Of a stretch of DNA of 64,000 nt, positions 54,025-63,621 are shown piece after piece. The first letter of the stretch is position 1. Every line of letters starts with the position of its first letter. The stretch is taken from positions 124,001-188,000 of the forward strand of contig NZ_BPQV01000006.1 of NCBI RefSeq assembly GCF_022179465.1. Direction: 5' to 3'. The position numbers and the translations under genes were made by a program. Source of the stretch: Methylobacterium organophilum. GTDB taxonomy: Bacteria > Pseudomonadota > Alphaproteobacteria > Rhizobiales > Beijerinckiaceae. The notes below the pieces were generated by a model. It did not search any database and was not told the origin of the DNA. It saw nothing but the letters and a program-made list of their open reading frames with translations.

Positions 54025-55402
54025 GATGCGCCTGTCGAGCGGCAGCTTGGTGGGCGCGCCGCCAGGCTGACCAGGCGAGCACGAGGGCGGGCTCAATGCG
54101 CCGCTGCGCCAGCCGCATCGCCACGCGCCGGATCTCTTGGATGGACCACGGCACCGGCGAGCTTGGCGATGAGCGTCGTTTTTGGGGGCGGACTGTTGGC
54201 CAAGTGGCGCACCCGCGCCAGCATCGCGAAGGCCAGCATCACCAAGCTGACGTGCCGGTGCCAGCCGTGCCACGAGCGGCTCTCGTTGTGGGCCAATCCG
54301 AGTTCCGTCTTGGCGGTCTGGAACGCGTCCTCGATCGCCCAGCGCCGGCCTTCCACCATCACCAGCTTCTCGACCGGCGTGCCGGCCGGGCACCAGGTGG
54401 TGAAGTACGCGAGCGCCCCGTCCGACAGGCTGCGCCGCACCAGCAGGCCGCGCGTCCACAAGCTCTGATCGAGCGCGGCGTCGAGCGCGTCGGCCCGGAG
54501 CGTGGCCAGCGGCAGATAGGCCCAGTCAAACAGGCGTGGTCCCTTGATTCCGGCTCCGGCCGAGAGGCGCAGCCAGTCCTGGTCGGGGATGCCCTTGGCG
54601 ATCTCCGCGGCGGTGCCCGCGACGTCGAGGTGTGCGTTCCAGGACCAGAAGTGATGCTGACCGGTAACGCCCAGCACGTAGCCCTTGTAGGCGCGCCGCA
54701 GAGCCAGCTCGATCTCGCCCACGCCGTAGATGCTGTCGACCGCCATCCAGGCAAACGGCACCTCTGCCTGGATGGCCCGCTCGATCATGGTCTGCGCCAG
54801 CTGCGGCTTGGTGGCGAACGTGATCGCCTCGGGCACATGCGCTGCTTGCCTTCGGGCTGGATCGCCGGTCCAGGCTTTGGGCAGGTACAGGCGACGGTCG
54901 ATGAAGGCATGGCCCTGATCCGAGACGTAAGCGGCAAACACCCCGGTCTGGCAGTTGGTGATCTTACCGGCCGAGCCTGTGTACTGCCGGCCCACACCGC
55001 ATGAGGCTTTGCCCTGTTTGAGAAAACCGGTCTCGTCGATCACGAGAACCGCGTCGGGTGCGGCAAGCGTCTCGACGACGTAGTCACGCACGACATCGCG
55101 CAACGCCTCCGCATCCCAGTGCGTGCGACCGAGGATGGCCTGCTGGCGCCAGGGACCCGGGTCCCCGGCAGCCTCAGCCCGCATCCAGCCGGTTTTGCGC
55201 CGCTCACCCCCGAGCAGGCCGTCCAAGAAAGCGTTAACCGAGGCGGCGACACTCGGGGCGGCGAACAAGGGGCGGATGCGCTGTTTGGCCTGTCGTAGCG
55301 TCCTGGACCAGAGCTCCAGCGTGGATTGGAGCGAGGCTTAGGACATCGCGCTCTCCCATCCGAAACCTCTCAGATAGGAGCCTTTCCCTTCAACTGTAAT
55401 GC
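54000..55402 (-). mobile_element. IS701-family insertion sequence
   Basis: Element with end repeats starting ATTACAGTTG (54001-54010; inverted at 55392-55401) and CTAA target duplications at 53996-53999 and 55403-55406. It lies directly beside the left end of the IS5-family element and carries one intact transposase. Confidence 0.82.
54093..55268 (-). CDS. IS701-family transposase
   Basis: Transposase of 391 residues, normal for the family. DDE motifs: VLVIDETGFLKQGKASCGVGRQYTG (first Asp), FAWMAVDSIYG (second Asp) and RWAIEDAFQTAKTELG (Glu). It has the family's typical N terminus (VNAFLDGLLGGERRKTGWM). It appears intact and possibly active. Confidence 0.9.
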   Translation of the reverse strand: MFAAPSVAASVNAFLDGLLGGERRKTGWMRAEAAGDPGPWRQQAILGRTHWDAEALRDVVRDYVVETLAAPDAVLVIDETGFLKQGKASCGVGRQYTGSAGKITNCQTGVFAAYVSDQGHAFIDRRLYLPKAWTGDPARRQAAHVPEAITFATKPQLAQTMIERAIQAEVPFAWMAVDSIYGVGEIELALRRAYKGYVLGVTGQHHFWSWNAHLDVAGTAAEIAKGIPDQDWLRLSAGAGIKGPRLFDWAYLPLATLRADALDAALDQSLWTRGLLVRRSLSDGALAYFTTWCPAGTPVEKLVMVEGRRWAIEDAFQTAKTELGLAHNESRSWHGWHRHVSLVMLAFAMLARVRHLANSPPPKTTLIAKLAGAVVHPRDPARGDAAGAAAH

Positions 55403-55600
55403 TAAAAGCGTGGGACAAAACTGGTGTGAGTGGGTTGGGAGCGTATGGACGCTCTCGTTCCCGACGACCTGTGGGCAGTGATCGAGCCGCTTCTGCCGTT
55501 TGAGCCTGAGAAGCCGAAAGGCGGTCGACCGCGCACCTCGGATCGGGCGGCGCTGGCTGGCATCATCCTGGTTCTGCGCACGGGCATGCAGTGGAAGCTG

Positions 55601-57371
55601 TCAGCGGGCGTTGAATACTGGTTCTTCCGCACTTCGTGCGGCGCGGAACGACAGGTCAGATCGCTATGAGGGCGCGCTGGCGCAACAGCGCGAAGCCCGC
55701 GCGGCCGAACATCGTGCGCTTGAGCATCTTCTGCCTACCGATCTGCCCCTCCACCGGACTCGTCGACCAGGGCGTCGTGATCGTGCCGCGTAACGCGTCC
55801 CTGTCGCCCTCGAGGCCGACGGCGAACTTCGCCAGCGGCGTCGCAGCCGCCGCCGCGAACCAAGCCTCCAGGCTCTCGCCCGAGCGCCGTCGCACGAGGT
55901 CGGCAAAGCGCGTCGCGACGGCCACGCTCTTCGCCAGATCGGGTGCCTCTACCCGTAAGCGATCGAGGAAGCGGCGATCGTCCGCAACGAGCGTGCTCGG
56001 GTCCGCCTGCAGAAGCCACGCCGTCCGGTTGATCGACGGGGGCCGCCATGGCGGCGCGCTCGTCGAGCCGGGCGTGGCGTCCATCACGTCCGTGCTCGCG
56101 CGACGCCGCCGCATCGCCCAATCCCGCACCATACGCGGACGGATGTCGGCGCCCGCGTGGATCAGCCCGCGGGCGAGTTCGGCGGCGTTGCGGCAGCCGG
56201 CCTGCCAGCGCGCCTCGAGATGATCGCGGTAGGGGTCGAGGATCGTCGGCACGATGCGGCGTCGCTGCCAGGAGGGCGGTGCGTCCTGGCGCAGCCAGAC
56301 CCGCACCGTCTTGCGATCGAGATCCAGAGCGCGAGCCATGCCGGCCACCGAGGCGCCGGCCTCGGACAGCCGCTTGAGCTCGGAGTGCCGAGCCCGACGC
56401 GGCGCGTGCGTCGCCTGCTTCCGAACCTCGATCGCCGTCGGCGGCCGCGCGGCTCCCGCCACAGCCCGCGCCGCCTCGACCTCGTAATCGACGCGCGCAC
56501 GACCGACGGCGCGGATCACGCCATGATGATGGGCAACGATCGCATGCAGGGCGACGCTAAGGTTACGCAGCAGGTGAAAACGATCGAGCACGTGCTGGGC
56601 TTGCGGCGCGCCCGCGCGGGCGCCCTCGGCGAAGACGTCGGCGCGGTCGCGAGCGATGACCTCGATGCCCGGATGGGCGCGCAGCCACGCGGCGACGCTC
56701 CCGGCGTCCCGGTCGGGCAGGAGATCGAGGACGGTGTGACGTTCGAGGTCGACGACCATAGTGCCGTAGCTGCGCCCGCGCCGCCAAGCCCACTCGTCGA
56801 TGCCGACGACGCGCGGCTCGGGTTGCGTCGGCAGTGGCGCCGCACGCACGAGGCGCACGAGGGTATCGCCACTCACCGGCATCGCGAGACGATGCGCCAT
56901 ACGGGCGGCGGGCGCACCACCGAGGGCGAGACCGAGATGGCGCTGGAGCACGCGCAGCCGCTCGGACCGGCGGGCGTGAGAGACGGCGACGTCACCAACG
57001 CTCTCGCTGAAGGTCCGCCGCGGACAGGCTGGGTTCGCACAGCGGAAGCGTTGCAGCCGGAGGCGCAGGCGGACGGACCGGCCCTGCTAGGGAAAATCGG
57101 CGAGGGTGCGCTCGCAATGACCGTGCTTGCGCCCTGCTGACGATCGACAGGTGGGACAGCGCGTCGGGCTCGGGCGGGGTACAACGCGCACGATGAGCGG
57201 GTCGGTCGCCGGCTCGATGCCGACGACGTTCAAGCCATCGGGCACGAGGGGCAGGATACGGCGGGGCATGGCGTCCTCCGGAAAGCCGATCTCCGGAGAT
57301 GGGGCACGTCACGCCGGCCGGCACACTTCGCCACACGAAGTGCGGAAGAACCAGACTTCGGTGCCCGTTGA
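55601..57371 (-). mobile_element. ISL3-family insertion sequence
   Basis: Ends contain the inverted repeat CTGGTTCTTCCGCACTTCGTG (left at 55618-55638, inverted copy ending at 57354), with looser similarity extending outward to TCAGCGGGC/GCCCGTTGA. No exact target duplication remains. It lies in the first quarter of the IS5-family transposase gene. Confidence 0.72.
55656..57269 (-). pseudogene. ISL3-family transposase with an amber codon
   Basis: The frame runs from MPRRILPLVPDGLNVVGIEP through the zinc-finger CPTCRSSAGRKHGHCERTLADFP. It then meets a TAG at 57087-57089 where relatives usually have Trp, and continues in the same frame as QGRSVRLRLRLQRFRCANPACP and a complete C-terminal domain (VVGIDEWAWRRGRSYG, DRFHLLRNL). 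About 537 codons in all. A single TGG-to-TAG change disables it, unless read through. The downstream 431-codon frame could start internally. Confidence 0.78.
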
Positions 57372-57554
57372 TAGAAGCACCTGCCGCGTTTTGAGGTGGG
57401 CTGCAGCGGCAAAACGAGTTGGCGGCGGCTCGGCACGTGGCAGGCAGCCGGTGTTTGGGCCGCCCTGCACCGCGTGATGATGGAGCAGCTTCAGGACGCC
57501 GATGCGCTCAACTGGTCGCGCGCGGCCCTCGACAGTAGGAGCCTGCCGGCAAAA

Positions 57555-58908
57555 CGTATGGCCCGCCCCGTCCGCAAGTGGCTCTGGATCCGCTGGTCTG
57601 AGCAGTCTGCATAAACGTATCCGGCCTTCGGGCGAGCCCTTGGCCAAGATGGAGATCCGCGCGTCCTGGGCCTCATAAAGGGGTCGGCGTCGAGCGCCAT
57701 TTTTGCCGGGAGGCTTCCAGAACACCGATCTACTGTCAGGCCATCTTCCTCTCACCGCTCGCAGACATCGGAAGGCCGGCGCGCGCCGCGCCAGCCAAAC
57801 TCGGATCAGGCGGCCACGGCCGTCGCCTCGTAGACGCGCCCGTGGCGCAGCAGCGCCCAGACGATGCGCGCCATCTTCGCCGCCAGCGCCACTACCGCCG
57901 TGTTGGCATGCGCCCGCGCCAGAAGCCCGCGCAGCCACTGCCCGAGCCGCGTATCACTTTGCCGGAGCGTCGGCATCGCCGCCCGGGCACCCTGGATGAG
58001 CGTTTTGCGCAGGTACTTGCTGCCGCGCTTGGTGATGCCGACCAGCCGGGGCTTCCCGCCGGTCGTCACCTGCCGCGGTACGAGGCCGAGCCAGGCGGCG
58101 AGGTCGCGTCCGCGGGCGAAGCTTGCCACGTCGCCGATGGCCGCAATCAGCGCGGTCGCATTGAGCGCGCCGATGCCTGGGATGGTGGTCAGCCGACGCG
58201 CGTTCTCGTCCGTGCGCGCCTGCTCGGCGAACTCAGCATCGAGCGCGGCGATACGCCGGTCGAGGCCCTGCCAACGCTCGCGCACCTCAGCCACGAGGGT
58301 GCGCATGCGCGGTGTGAGCGAGGAGCCCGCTCTTGTGTCGAGTAACGCAGCCAGACAGGCGGCCAGCTTGGCCCGCCCTTGCGCGACGACATGGCCGCGC
58401 TCCAGAAGGATGGCGCGGACTTGGTTCATCAGCGCCGTGCGCTCGCCCACGAGCTGGTCCCGGACCCGGTGCAGGGTTTGCACGTCGAGCTGCGCCTCGG
58501 ACTTGAGCGCCACGAACCGCATCGTCGGGCGGGTGGCCGCCTCGGCGATGGCTTCGGCATCGCGGTCGTCGTTCTTCTGCGCCTTGACGTACGGGCGCAC
58601 GTATTCCGGCGACATCAGCCGGACCGTGTGTCCCTGCTCTACGAGGGCGCGGCCCATGTGGTGCGCACCGCAGCACGCTTCCATGGCCACGACGCACCCC
58701 GGCAGCTTCGCGCCGAAGGCGATCACCGTCTCGCGCCGCATCTGGCGGCGCAGCACGACCCGCCCGCTCGCATCCAGCCCGACAAGGCTGCAGCTGTTCT
58801 TGCCCAGATCGATCCCCAGCACCGCGATCGTCATCGTTCCGCTCCATCCCTCATCTCGGCCGCGCTGCAAGCCTAGCAGTGCAGCCCGGTGAGGGGCGGG
58901 CCATCCAT
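57555..58908 (-). mobile_element. IS110-family insertion sequence (IS1111-like)
   Basis: Inserted in the second gap of the IS5-family transposase. A perfect 12-bp inverted repeat ATGGCCCGCCCC lies near each end (57558-57569 and 58893-58904), as in IS1111-type members with subterminal repeats. It contains one intact transposase. Confidence 0.75.
57806..58834 (-). CDS. IS110-family transposase A
   Basis: Protein of 342 residues from ATG 58834 (MTIAVLGIDLGKNSC). It has the N-terminal RuvC-like DEDD domain (IDLGKN; VAMEACCGAHHMGR; KNDDRDAEAIAEAA) and the C-terminal transposase_20 region (RLTTIPGIGALNATALIAAIGD, LAAWLGLVPRQVTTGGK, KRGSKYLRKTLIQGA) with the conserved Ser. It appears intact. Confidence 0.9.
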   Translation of the reverse strand: MTIAVLGIDLGKNSCSLVGLDASGRVVLRRQMRRETVIAFGAKLPGCVVAMEACCGAHHMGRALVEQGHTVRLMSPEYVRPYVKAQKNDDRDAEAIAEAATRPTMRFVALKSEAQLDVQTLHRVRDQLVGERTALMNQVRAILLERGHVVAQGRAKLAACLAALLDTRAGSSLTPRMRTLVAEVRERWQGLDRRIAALDAEFAEQARTDENARRLTTIPGIGALNATALIAAIGDVASFARGRDLAAWLGLVPRQVTTGGKPRLVGITKRGSKYLRKTLIQGARAAMPTLRQSDTRLGQWLRGLLARAHANTAVVALAAKMARIVWALLRHGRVYEATAVAA

Positions 58909-59246
58909 AAAGGGGGCTCCGCGACGGGCCCGAACCCGACGGACCGGGGCAAGCCGGGGACGAAGCGCCACCTCGTCGTGGACGCCAACGGCACGCCGCT
59001 CGGCCTGACGCTGACCGGGGCCAACTGCAACGACAGCCGTATGCTTGCGGCTACCCTCGACGCGGTGCCGGGCGTGCGCACGGGCCGCCGGGGCCGTCCG
59101 CGGCGCAGACCGGACAAGCTGCACGCCGACAAAGGCTACGATCATCGTCGCTGCCGGCACGAGTGCCGGGCACGCGGGATCGTGCCACGGATCGCTCGGC
59201 GTGGGGTGGAGAGCCGCGAGCGGCTCGGGCGCTATCGCTGGGTCGT

Positions 59247-60631
59247 TGTTTGATCGCGTTGCAGGCGTCAAGTTGGACGAGAGCGGTCGCCGCCGGATCG
59301 TGGTTGTTTCCGCGGTCGGCCCCTCTGACCGCCGCACCATGCGTCTCGAAGCGAGGCTCACCATGTCGAACGCGCGGTCCGGCTCGACACCGGCCGCAAG
59401 ACCCGACCCCGGGATGGCCCTGCTCGCGTCCCGGCGGGGACGCCCTTGTCCGCCTCACGCTGGCGGAACTCGATGAACGGTACCCGTGCGTGCGTTCAGT
59501 ACGTGCCTCACGCGGCAGCCGGCGGCCACGGCTGGAACGGTGTTCCCGCTCGCCACATCGCGTGCAACACGACCGCGAGTTTGCGCGCCACCGCGACGGC
59601 GGCGTGCTTGAAGCCCATGCGCTCGGCCAGTGCCCGTCCCCAAGTCTTCAGGGCCGAGTCCTGCCGCACGCGCACCAACAGGCTGGCCGCCGCCTCGAAC
59701 AGGTAGCTTCGCATCAGCCGGTCGCCGCGACGCGAGATCCCGCCCGTCCGGTCGATCTCGCCGGACTGACGGCGGACCGGCGTCAGCCCGAGATAGGCCC
59801 CAACGGAGCGTGAGTGGCGGAAGTGCTCGGGCGCCTCGATGGCGGCCGCAAAGCTCGTGGCGACGATGACCCCAACGCCGGGGCAAGTCATCAGCAGGCG
59901 GCAGGTCGCATCGCCCCTGGCCAAGGTGATGAGCCGTCGATCCAGGACACCGATCTGGCCGCGCACGGCGCGCCATGCCGCCAAGAGCGGCTCGACGATG
60001 ACGGCGACGGTCGGACGGGACGCGATGAGGTCTTGCACCCGGATCTCGAAGGCCCGCCCCGCTCCCTTGCCGGCCATCAAACCGAACGTCTTGAGCGTGC
60101 TGCGGATCTGATTGGACAGGTCAACCGCTACGCCCATGAGCTGGGCGCGGGCGCCGATGAGGTGGCGCACGGCATGGGCGGCGTAGCTTTTGACGCGGGC
60201 CTCGCGGTACCAACCCATGCGTACGAGTTGCGCCAGCGTCTCTGCATCGCGCGCGTCGGTCTTGTTCCGCTGCAGGGCCGTGGCGGCTCGCGCATGCCTC
60301 GCATCCAGGCAGACGATGGGCAGGCCGAGCGCCTTGCAGGTGTGGTAGATCCAAGGGGTCAGCGGCCCCGTCTCCAGGCCGACGCGCAGGAGATCGGGGG
60401 CGTGACTCCGCAAAGTCGTGGTGAGCACATCCGGATCGCTGGCGCGTTTGCCGCGCCAGACCGTGGCTCCGGTCTCGTCGATAACGTGGATGGCGGTCTC
60501 TTCGTTGGAGACATCGAGGGCGCCGTATTGGGGCATGGAGGCGCTCCGATGCAGGTAAGGACGCGGCCATCAGACCGCATCGCGTCACCCTCAGCAGCCT
60601 TCAATTCCGGCTCGGGTCGCGATCAGCGCAT
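59247..60631 (-). mobile_element. IS110-family insertion sequence, second copy type
   Basis: Inserted in the third gap of the IS5-family transposase, between codons for RYRWV and VERAFAW. No terminal inverted repeats, as is usual for the IS110 group. It carries one transposase unlike the first IS110 copy. Confidence 0.7.
59508..60536 (-). CDS. IS110-family transposase B
   Basis: Protein of 342 residues. It begins MPQYGALDVSNEETAIHVID, then RVGLETGPLTPWIYH and RNKTDARDAETLAQL (DEDD residues). The C-terminal region has LMTCPGVGVIVATSFAAAI, VGAYLGLTPVRRQSG and ISRRGDRLMRSYLFEAA. It appears intact. It is clearly distinct from transposase A, so two different IS110 elements entered the same host element. 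Confidence 0.9.
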   Translation of the reverse strand: MPQYGALDVSNEETAIHVIDETGATVWRGKRASDPDVLTTTLRSHAPDLLRVGLETGPLTPWIYHTCKALGLPIVCLDARHARAATALQRNKTDARDAETLAQLVRMGWYREARVKSYAAHAVRHLIGARAQLMGVAVDLSNQIRSTLKTFGLMAGKGAGRAFEIRVQDLIASRPTVAVIVEPLLAAWRAVRGQIGVLDRRLITLARGDATCRLLMTCPGVGVIVATSFAAAIEAPEHFRHSRSVGAYLGLTPVRRQSGEIDRTGGISRRGDRLMRSYLFEAAASLLVRVRQDSALKTWGRALAERMGFKHAAVAVARKLAVVLHAMWRAGTPFQPWPPAAA

Positions 60632-60840
60632 GTCGAGCGCGCCTTCGCCTGGATGGCCCGCTTCCGCCGGCGGGCCATCCGCTACGAACGGCGCGCCGAC
60701 CTCCATCTCGCCTTTACCACCGTCACCTGCGCCCTCATCTGCCGCAAACAGGTCAAACGGTTTTGTCCCTGACTTTAATTGACCAAGAGCGCGAGACGGT
60801 TCAAACTATGAATTGCTAGGATTTTAGGCAGTGATCAGAC

Positions 60841-61098
60841 ATGTTGTGTCGATGGTTGCTGATTTTGTTGGCGTCGAGCGTCTCTGCCGAAGCGCACCCC
60901 AGCGCTTCGCAAGGTGACGTGGGCACACCGCAGACGCTCACCGAACCCGTGTACGTCAGGCCTATCTATGGCGCCTATCGCCGGTGCGGAGGCGCCTGCC
61001 TCAAGAGCGGGTTGCTGACGTGGTTCTGTGGGACAAAGACGATCTGCATTCTCAACTGCGCGACTGGCCCCCCCGCCAGGCGCTGCGCGTCACGTTGA
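60841..61098 (+). CDS. small exported cysteine-rich protein
   Basis: Protein of 85 residues with an N-terminal signal peptide (MLCRWLLILLASSVSAEAHP). The mature part has five cysteines (RCGGACLKSG, WFCGTKTIC, LNCATG and a near-terminal Cys). No family recognised. It is the first gene to the right of the IS block. Composition is ordinary, so it may be a real chromosomal gene, but it is short. Confidence 0.5.
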   Translation: MLCRWLLILLASSVSAEAHPSASQGDVGTPQTLTEPVYVRPIYGAYRRCGGACLKSGLLTWFCGTKTICILNCATGPPARRCASR

Positions 61099-61277
61099 GC
61101 CGCTTCGACGCTCTACTGAAAAGAAGTGCGTGACCCGCGGGAGCGAAATATCCTGAAATTAAAAAATGACAGCCTGGAGTAGCTTGCGCCACTAACCCCA
61201 ACCAGAAAAGTCTCTTAAACTCCAAGGTCAACACGGCCATCCGGTCGGCTTCGATCCTGTTCGAAATCATGTCGGCT

Positions 61278-62849
61278 TCAGAACTGTGCACGCAGCCGTG
61301 TCCCGAAGATAAAGGCCGGCCCACGATCCCGATTGTATCCGGGGCTTACTACGATCTGACTGTCGAACGTCAGTCGTATAGAAGGCGCCAGCGGCAAGCT
61401 GTAGTAAGCTTCGACGATCCTCTCGGCCCCAGGGTGGGGCAATCGACCGTCCCCGACGAGGATGCCGAGTCCTCCGGCATCGAAGTAGGCTTGATGCGGG
61501 CGGGTGATACCGTTGATGACGCCGGCTAATCCCACGGTGTCCGATGGGCGTCCCCAACGCTCACCCGCGATCGACAATCCCGCTGCCAAGGTTCTATCGA
61601 CGTCGGTGAACTCGTACGGCTCAACATTTCCGTCGGCCAAGCCGCATCGGACGAACATACCGACGTCGGGCAAGATCTGCTGTTCGAGGTTGAAGCTGAG
61701 CCCTGGGCGGCTGCGGTAGCGGCGGACGGTCGCCACATCCGCGGGCCCGCCCGTCACCATTGCCAGACGAACCGCGTCGTCGAAGCGACCCATGCGGCCG
61801 CGACTGAGAAAGCCGGTGACCTTGATCTTGCCGGGTCGTCCCCAAAGTTCATGCCTCCGTTCGATCTCGAGAACGGCTTGATTTTGATTGAAACCTGGGT
61901 CCAGATCCTTGCTGTTGGGGACAATAGAGAGGTCGAAAAAGCCCGCGCGGAACACCCAGGCGTCCTGGTACCACTCTGCTGCGGCGCCGACCGTATAGCC
62001 CCACGCATTCGCAGCGTAATCGAATGTGCCGGTGTCAATAAGGGCCCAGTTGAGGAAGTCGGTTCGTGGGTCGTGGGCGTACCTGTTGGTGTCGAAGACA
62101 TCAGCGACGCTGAACTTCCCTAACGTCAGCACGATCCTGTCGGCCTGCCGCGACCCGCCGAGCTGGTTCAGATCTGGATCGACCCTCTCGGTTTCGCCTC
62201 CCAAGCCGATTATCTGGCGGATGAAAGCGCGGTGAAGCTTCACGTAGGGGGTGATGCTGCCGACCTTGTAAGCTTCCCCGTTTGGGAAACCAGCGACACC
62301 AAGCGTGGTACTGAGACCAAAACCCTGATCGACCTCCGGGTTTAACCAAATCTCTGCCCCGGGCCACAGCCGCATACCCGCGTAGAGCGTGAAATCGAAG
62401 GTCTCCTTAATCTGCCCTTTGGCGTTGAGGCTGTTCGGCCCACGGTAGGGCGAGCGAAACCGAGAATTGCCCTGTGTGACGAAGGTGGTCTGGGCGCGAA
62501 TGGCCCAGTCTTCTTCGACGAAAGCATCTGACACCGGAGCGTCCGAAGAGGGCGAACGCGACGTATCCTTCATCTCCGATCCGGCAGAATTCCAAACCGC
62601 GTCGCCGGTCCGAAAGATCGGGATGCTGGGTCCGCTGCCCGTGGTCAGCTTGAAGTCGGAGCCGCTGTCGGAAGCGTCAGCGCCGCCCTTTGCGTTGAGA
62701 TGGTCGCCGAACCAATCGACGAAGGTCGGCCTCGACGGCATCGAGCGACCGAGCGGGAGGTCAGCCGTTCGACCGAACTCAACCGACATCAGCAACAGGG
62801 TCAGCGCACCCATAGCGGCTGCAGGGAGGGCGCAACACCGGGTAGGCAT
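61278..62849 (-). CDS. OprB-type carbohydrate porin
   Basis: Outer-membrane beta-barrel porin of 523 residues from MPTRCCALPAAAMGALTLLL, whose signal peptide ends near FGRTAD. Alternating beta-strand patterns continue to a C-terminal phenylalanine (FIFGTRLRAQF), required for barrel assembly. Typical OprB phrases include WLNPEVDQGFGLSTTLGVAGF, FFDLSIVPNS and GLAGVINGITRPHQAYFDAGG. It likely imports sugars. The open frame extends further upstream without a signal peptide. It is convergent with nothing and probably belongs to the chromosomal backbone. Confidence 0.88.
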   Translation of the reverse strand: MPTRCCALPAAAMGALTLLLMSVEFGRTADLPLGRSMPSRPTFVDWFGDHLNAKGGADASDSGSDFKLTTGSGPSIPIFRTGDAVWNSAGSEMKDTSRSPSSDAPVSDAFVEEDWAIRAQTTFVTQGNSRFRSPYRGPNSLNAKGQIKETFDFTLYAGMRLWPGAEIWLNPEVDQGFGLSTTLGVAGFPNGEAYKVGSITPYVKLHRAFIRQIIGLGGETERVDPDLNQLGGSRQADRIVLTLGKFSVADVFDTNRYAHDPRTDFLNWALIDTGTFDYAANAWGYTVGAAAEWYQDAWVFRAGFFDLSIVPNSKDLDPGFNQNQAVLEIERRHELWGRPGKIKVTGFLSRGRMGRFDDAVRLAMVTGGPADVATVRRYRSRPGLSFNLEQQILPDVGMFVRCGLADGNVEPYEFTDVDRTLAAGLSIAGERWGRPSDTVGLAGVINGITRPHQAYFDAGGLGILVGDGRLPHPGAERIVEAYYSLPLAPSIRLTFDSQIVVSPGYNRDRGPAFIFGTRLRAQF

Positions 62850-62919
62850 CGTGAATGCGGGCCCGAATTGATTAGCTGTTGCTATACCGTAAGCGGTGTG
62901 CTCAGGCCACGAGGAATGC

Positions 62920-63411
62920 TCAATCCGCTGCAGCAACTGCAGTGTCCTGCTGGTGCCCGACCTCAAGCCGGATGCTCCGGCTTGCCATAAGGATTTCGCA
63001 CAGGAAGCCTGCAATGGCGGCGATCGTGAAGGCCAGAGCCAGTCCAAAACAACCGTAGAGCACCGTCTCCGTTGTCGCGTTCCTCAACTCGCCGATGAAA
63101 AGCACCATGGCTGCGATGCCCGTCAGGAACCCCGCCAAAGCCACGAGGCACACAGCTCCGTCGAGCAGGAGGGATCTCCGCTGCAATTGCGACAGCTGAC
63201 GCGCCAGCCTTTTGGTCTCGCGGGAAGGCCCCTTCTTAAGATCCTGGGAGAGGTCACGGACTTGGTCCCCGATCCGGCCGTGGCGCGTTGCGAAAACGTT
63301 GAGCAAGGTCGCCAGGGCCGAGAGTAGAAAGATCGGGGTCAAGGCGACTTGGATGATGTGAGACAGATTGTCGAGGGCAACAGCAGTCGGATTTGGCATG
63401 CCGAGGCTCAT
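62920..63411 (-). CDS. DUF2721 family membrane protein
   Basis: Protein of 163 residues with the DUF2721 layout: LSHIIQVALTPIFLLSALATLLNVF, a basic loop (RIGDQVRDLSQDL), LLLDGAVCLVALAGFLTGIAAMVLF and a third membrane helix. Function is unknown. The start is ATG 63411 (MSLGMPNPTAV). It precedes the porin gene by 71 bp and runs in the same direction. Confidence 0.8.
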   Translation of the reverse strand: MSLGMPNPTAVALDNLSHIIQVALTPIFLLSALATLLNVFATRHGRIGDQVRDLSQDLKKGPSRETKRLARQLSQLQRRSLLLDGAVCLVALAGFLTGIAAMVLFIGELRNATTETVLYGCFGLALAFTIAAIAGFLCEILMASRSIRLEVGHQQDTAVAAAD

Positions 63412-63621
63412 AGGCAAAGCAGGCCTTGGATACCAGGGCCGATCGCGGGCGGTTTGACGCTTCGCCACGTGCAGCCCTGCAGAGCGCGGTCGCGACGCCA
63501 TCCACTGAACCAACGCGCCGTGATTAACCGGCCATTAACCGCAATCCCTAACCCTTCCTTCAGGATTTTGCGAGTCGCGCCGGCATCGATCGTCCGCTCG
63601 CCGGATCAGGGGAGAGAACAG

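Larger units (their letters stand above)
55445..60771 (+). pseudogene. IS5-family transposase in four pieces
   Basis: Four fragments in order make one transposase: MDALVPDDLWAVIEPLLPFE...GMQWKL (55445-55600); LPRFEVGCSGKTSWRRL...DSRSLPAK (about 57381-57554); GGSATGPNPTDRGKPGTKRHLV...RYRWV (58909-59246); and VERAFAWMARFRRRAIRYE...KQVKRFCP (60632-60771). Each junction coincides with a nested insertion sequence. The gene is dead, but its reading frame is preserved across the pieces, so the insertions are recent. Confidence 0.8.
55407..60775 (+). mobile_element. IS5-family (IS1031-like) element split by three nested insertions
   Basis: The outer element has GGGACAAAAC repeats 6 bp inside each end (55413-55422; inverted at 60760-60769) and TAA on both flanks (55404-55406, 60776-60778), as in IS1031-group targets. 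Three other elements lie inside (55601-57371, 57555-58908, 59247-60631). Removing them leaves one continuous IS5-type element of about 0.85 kb. Confidence 0.75.

Noticed and set aside
54096-55004. Plus-strand frame over the IS701 element
   Set aside because: Antisense shadow of the transposase.
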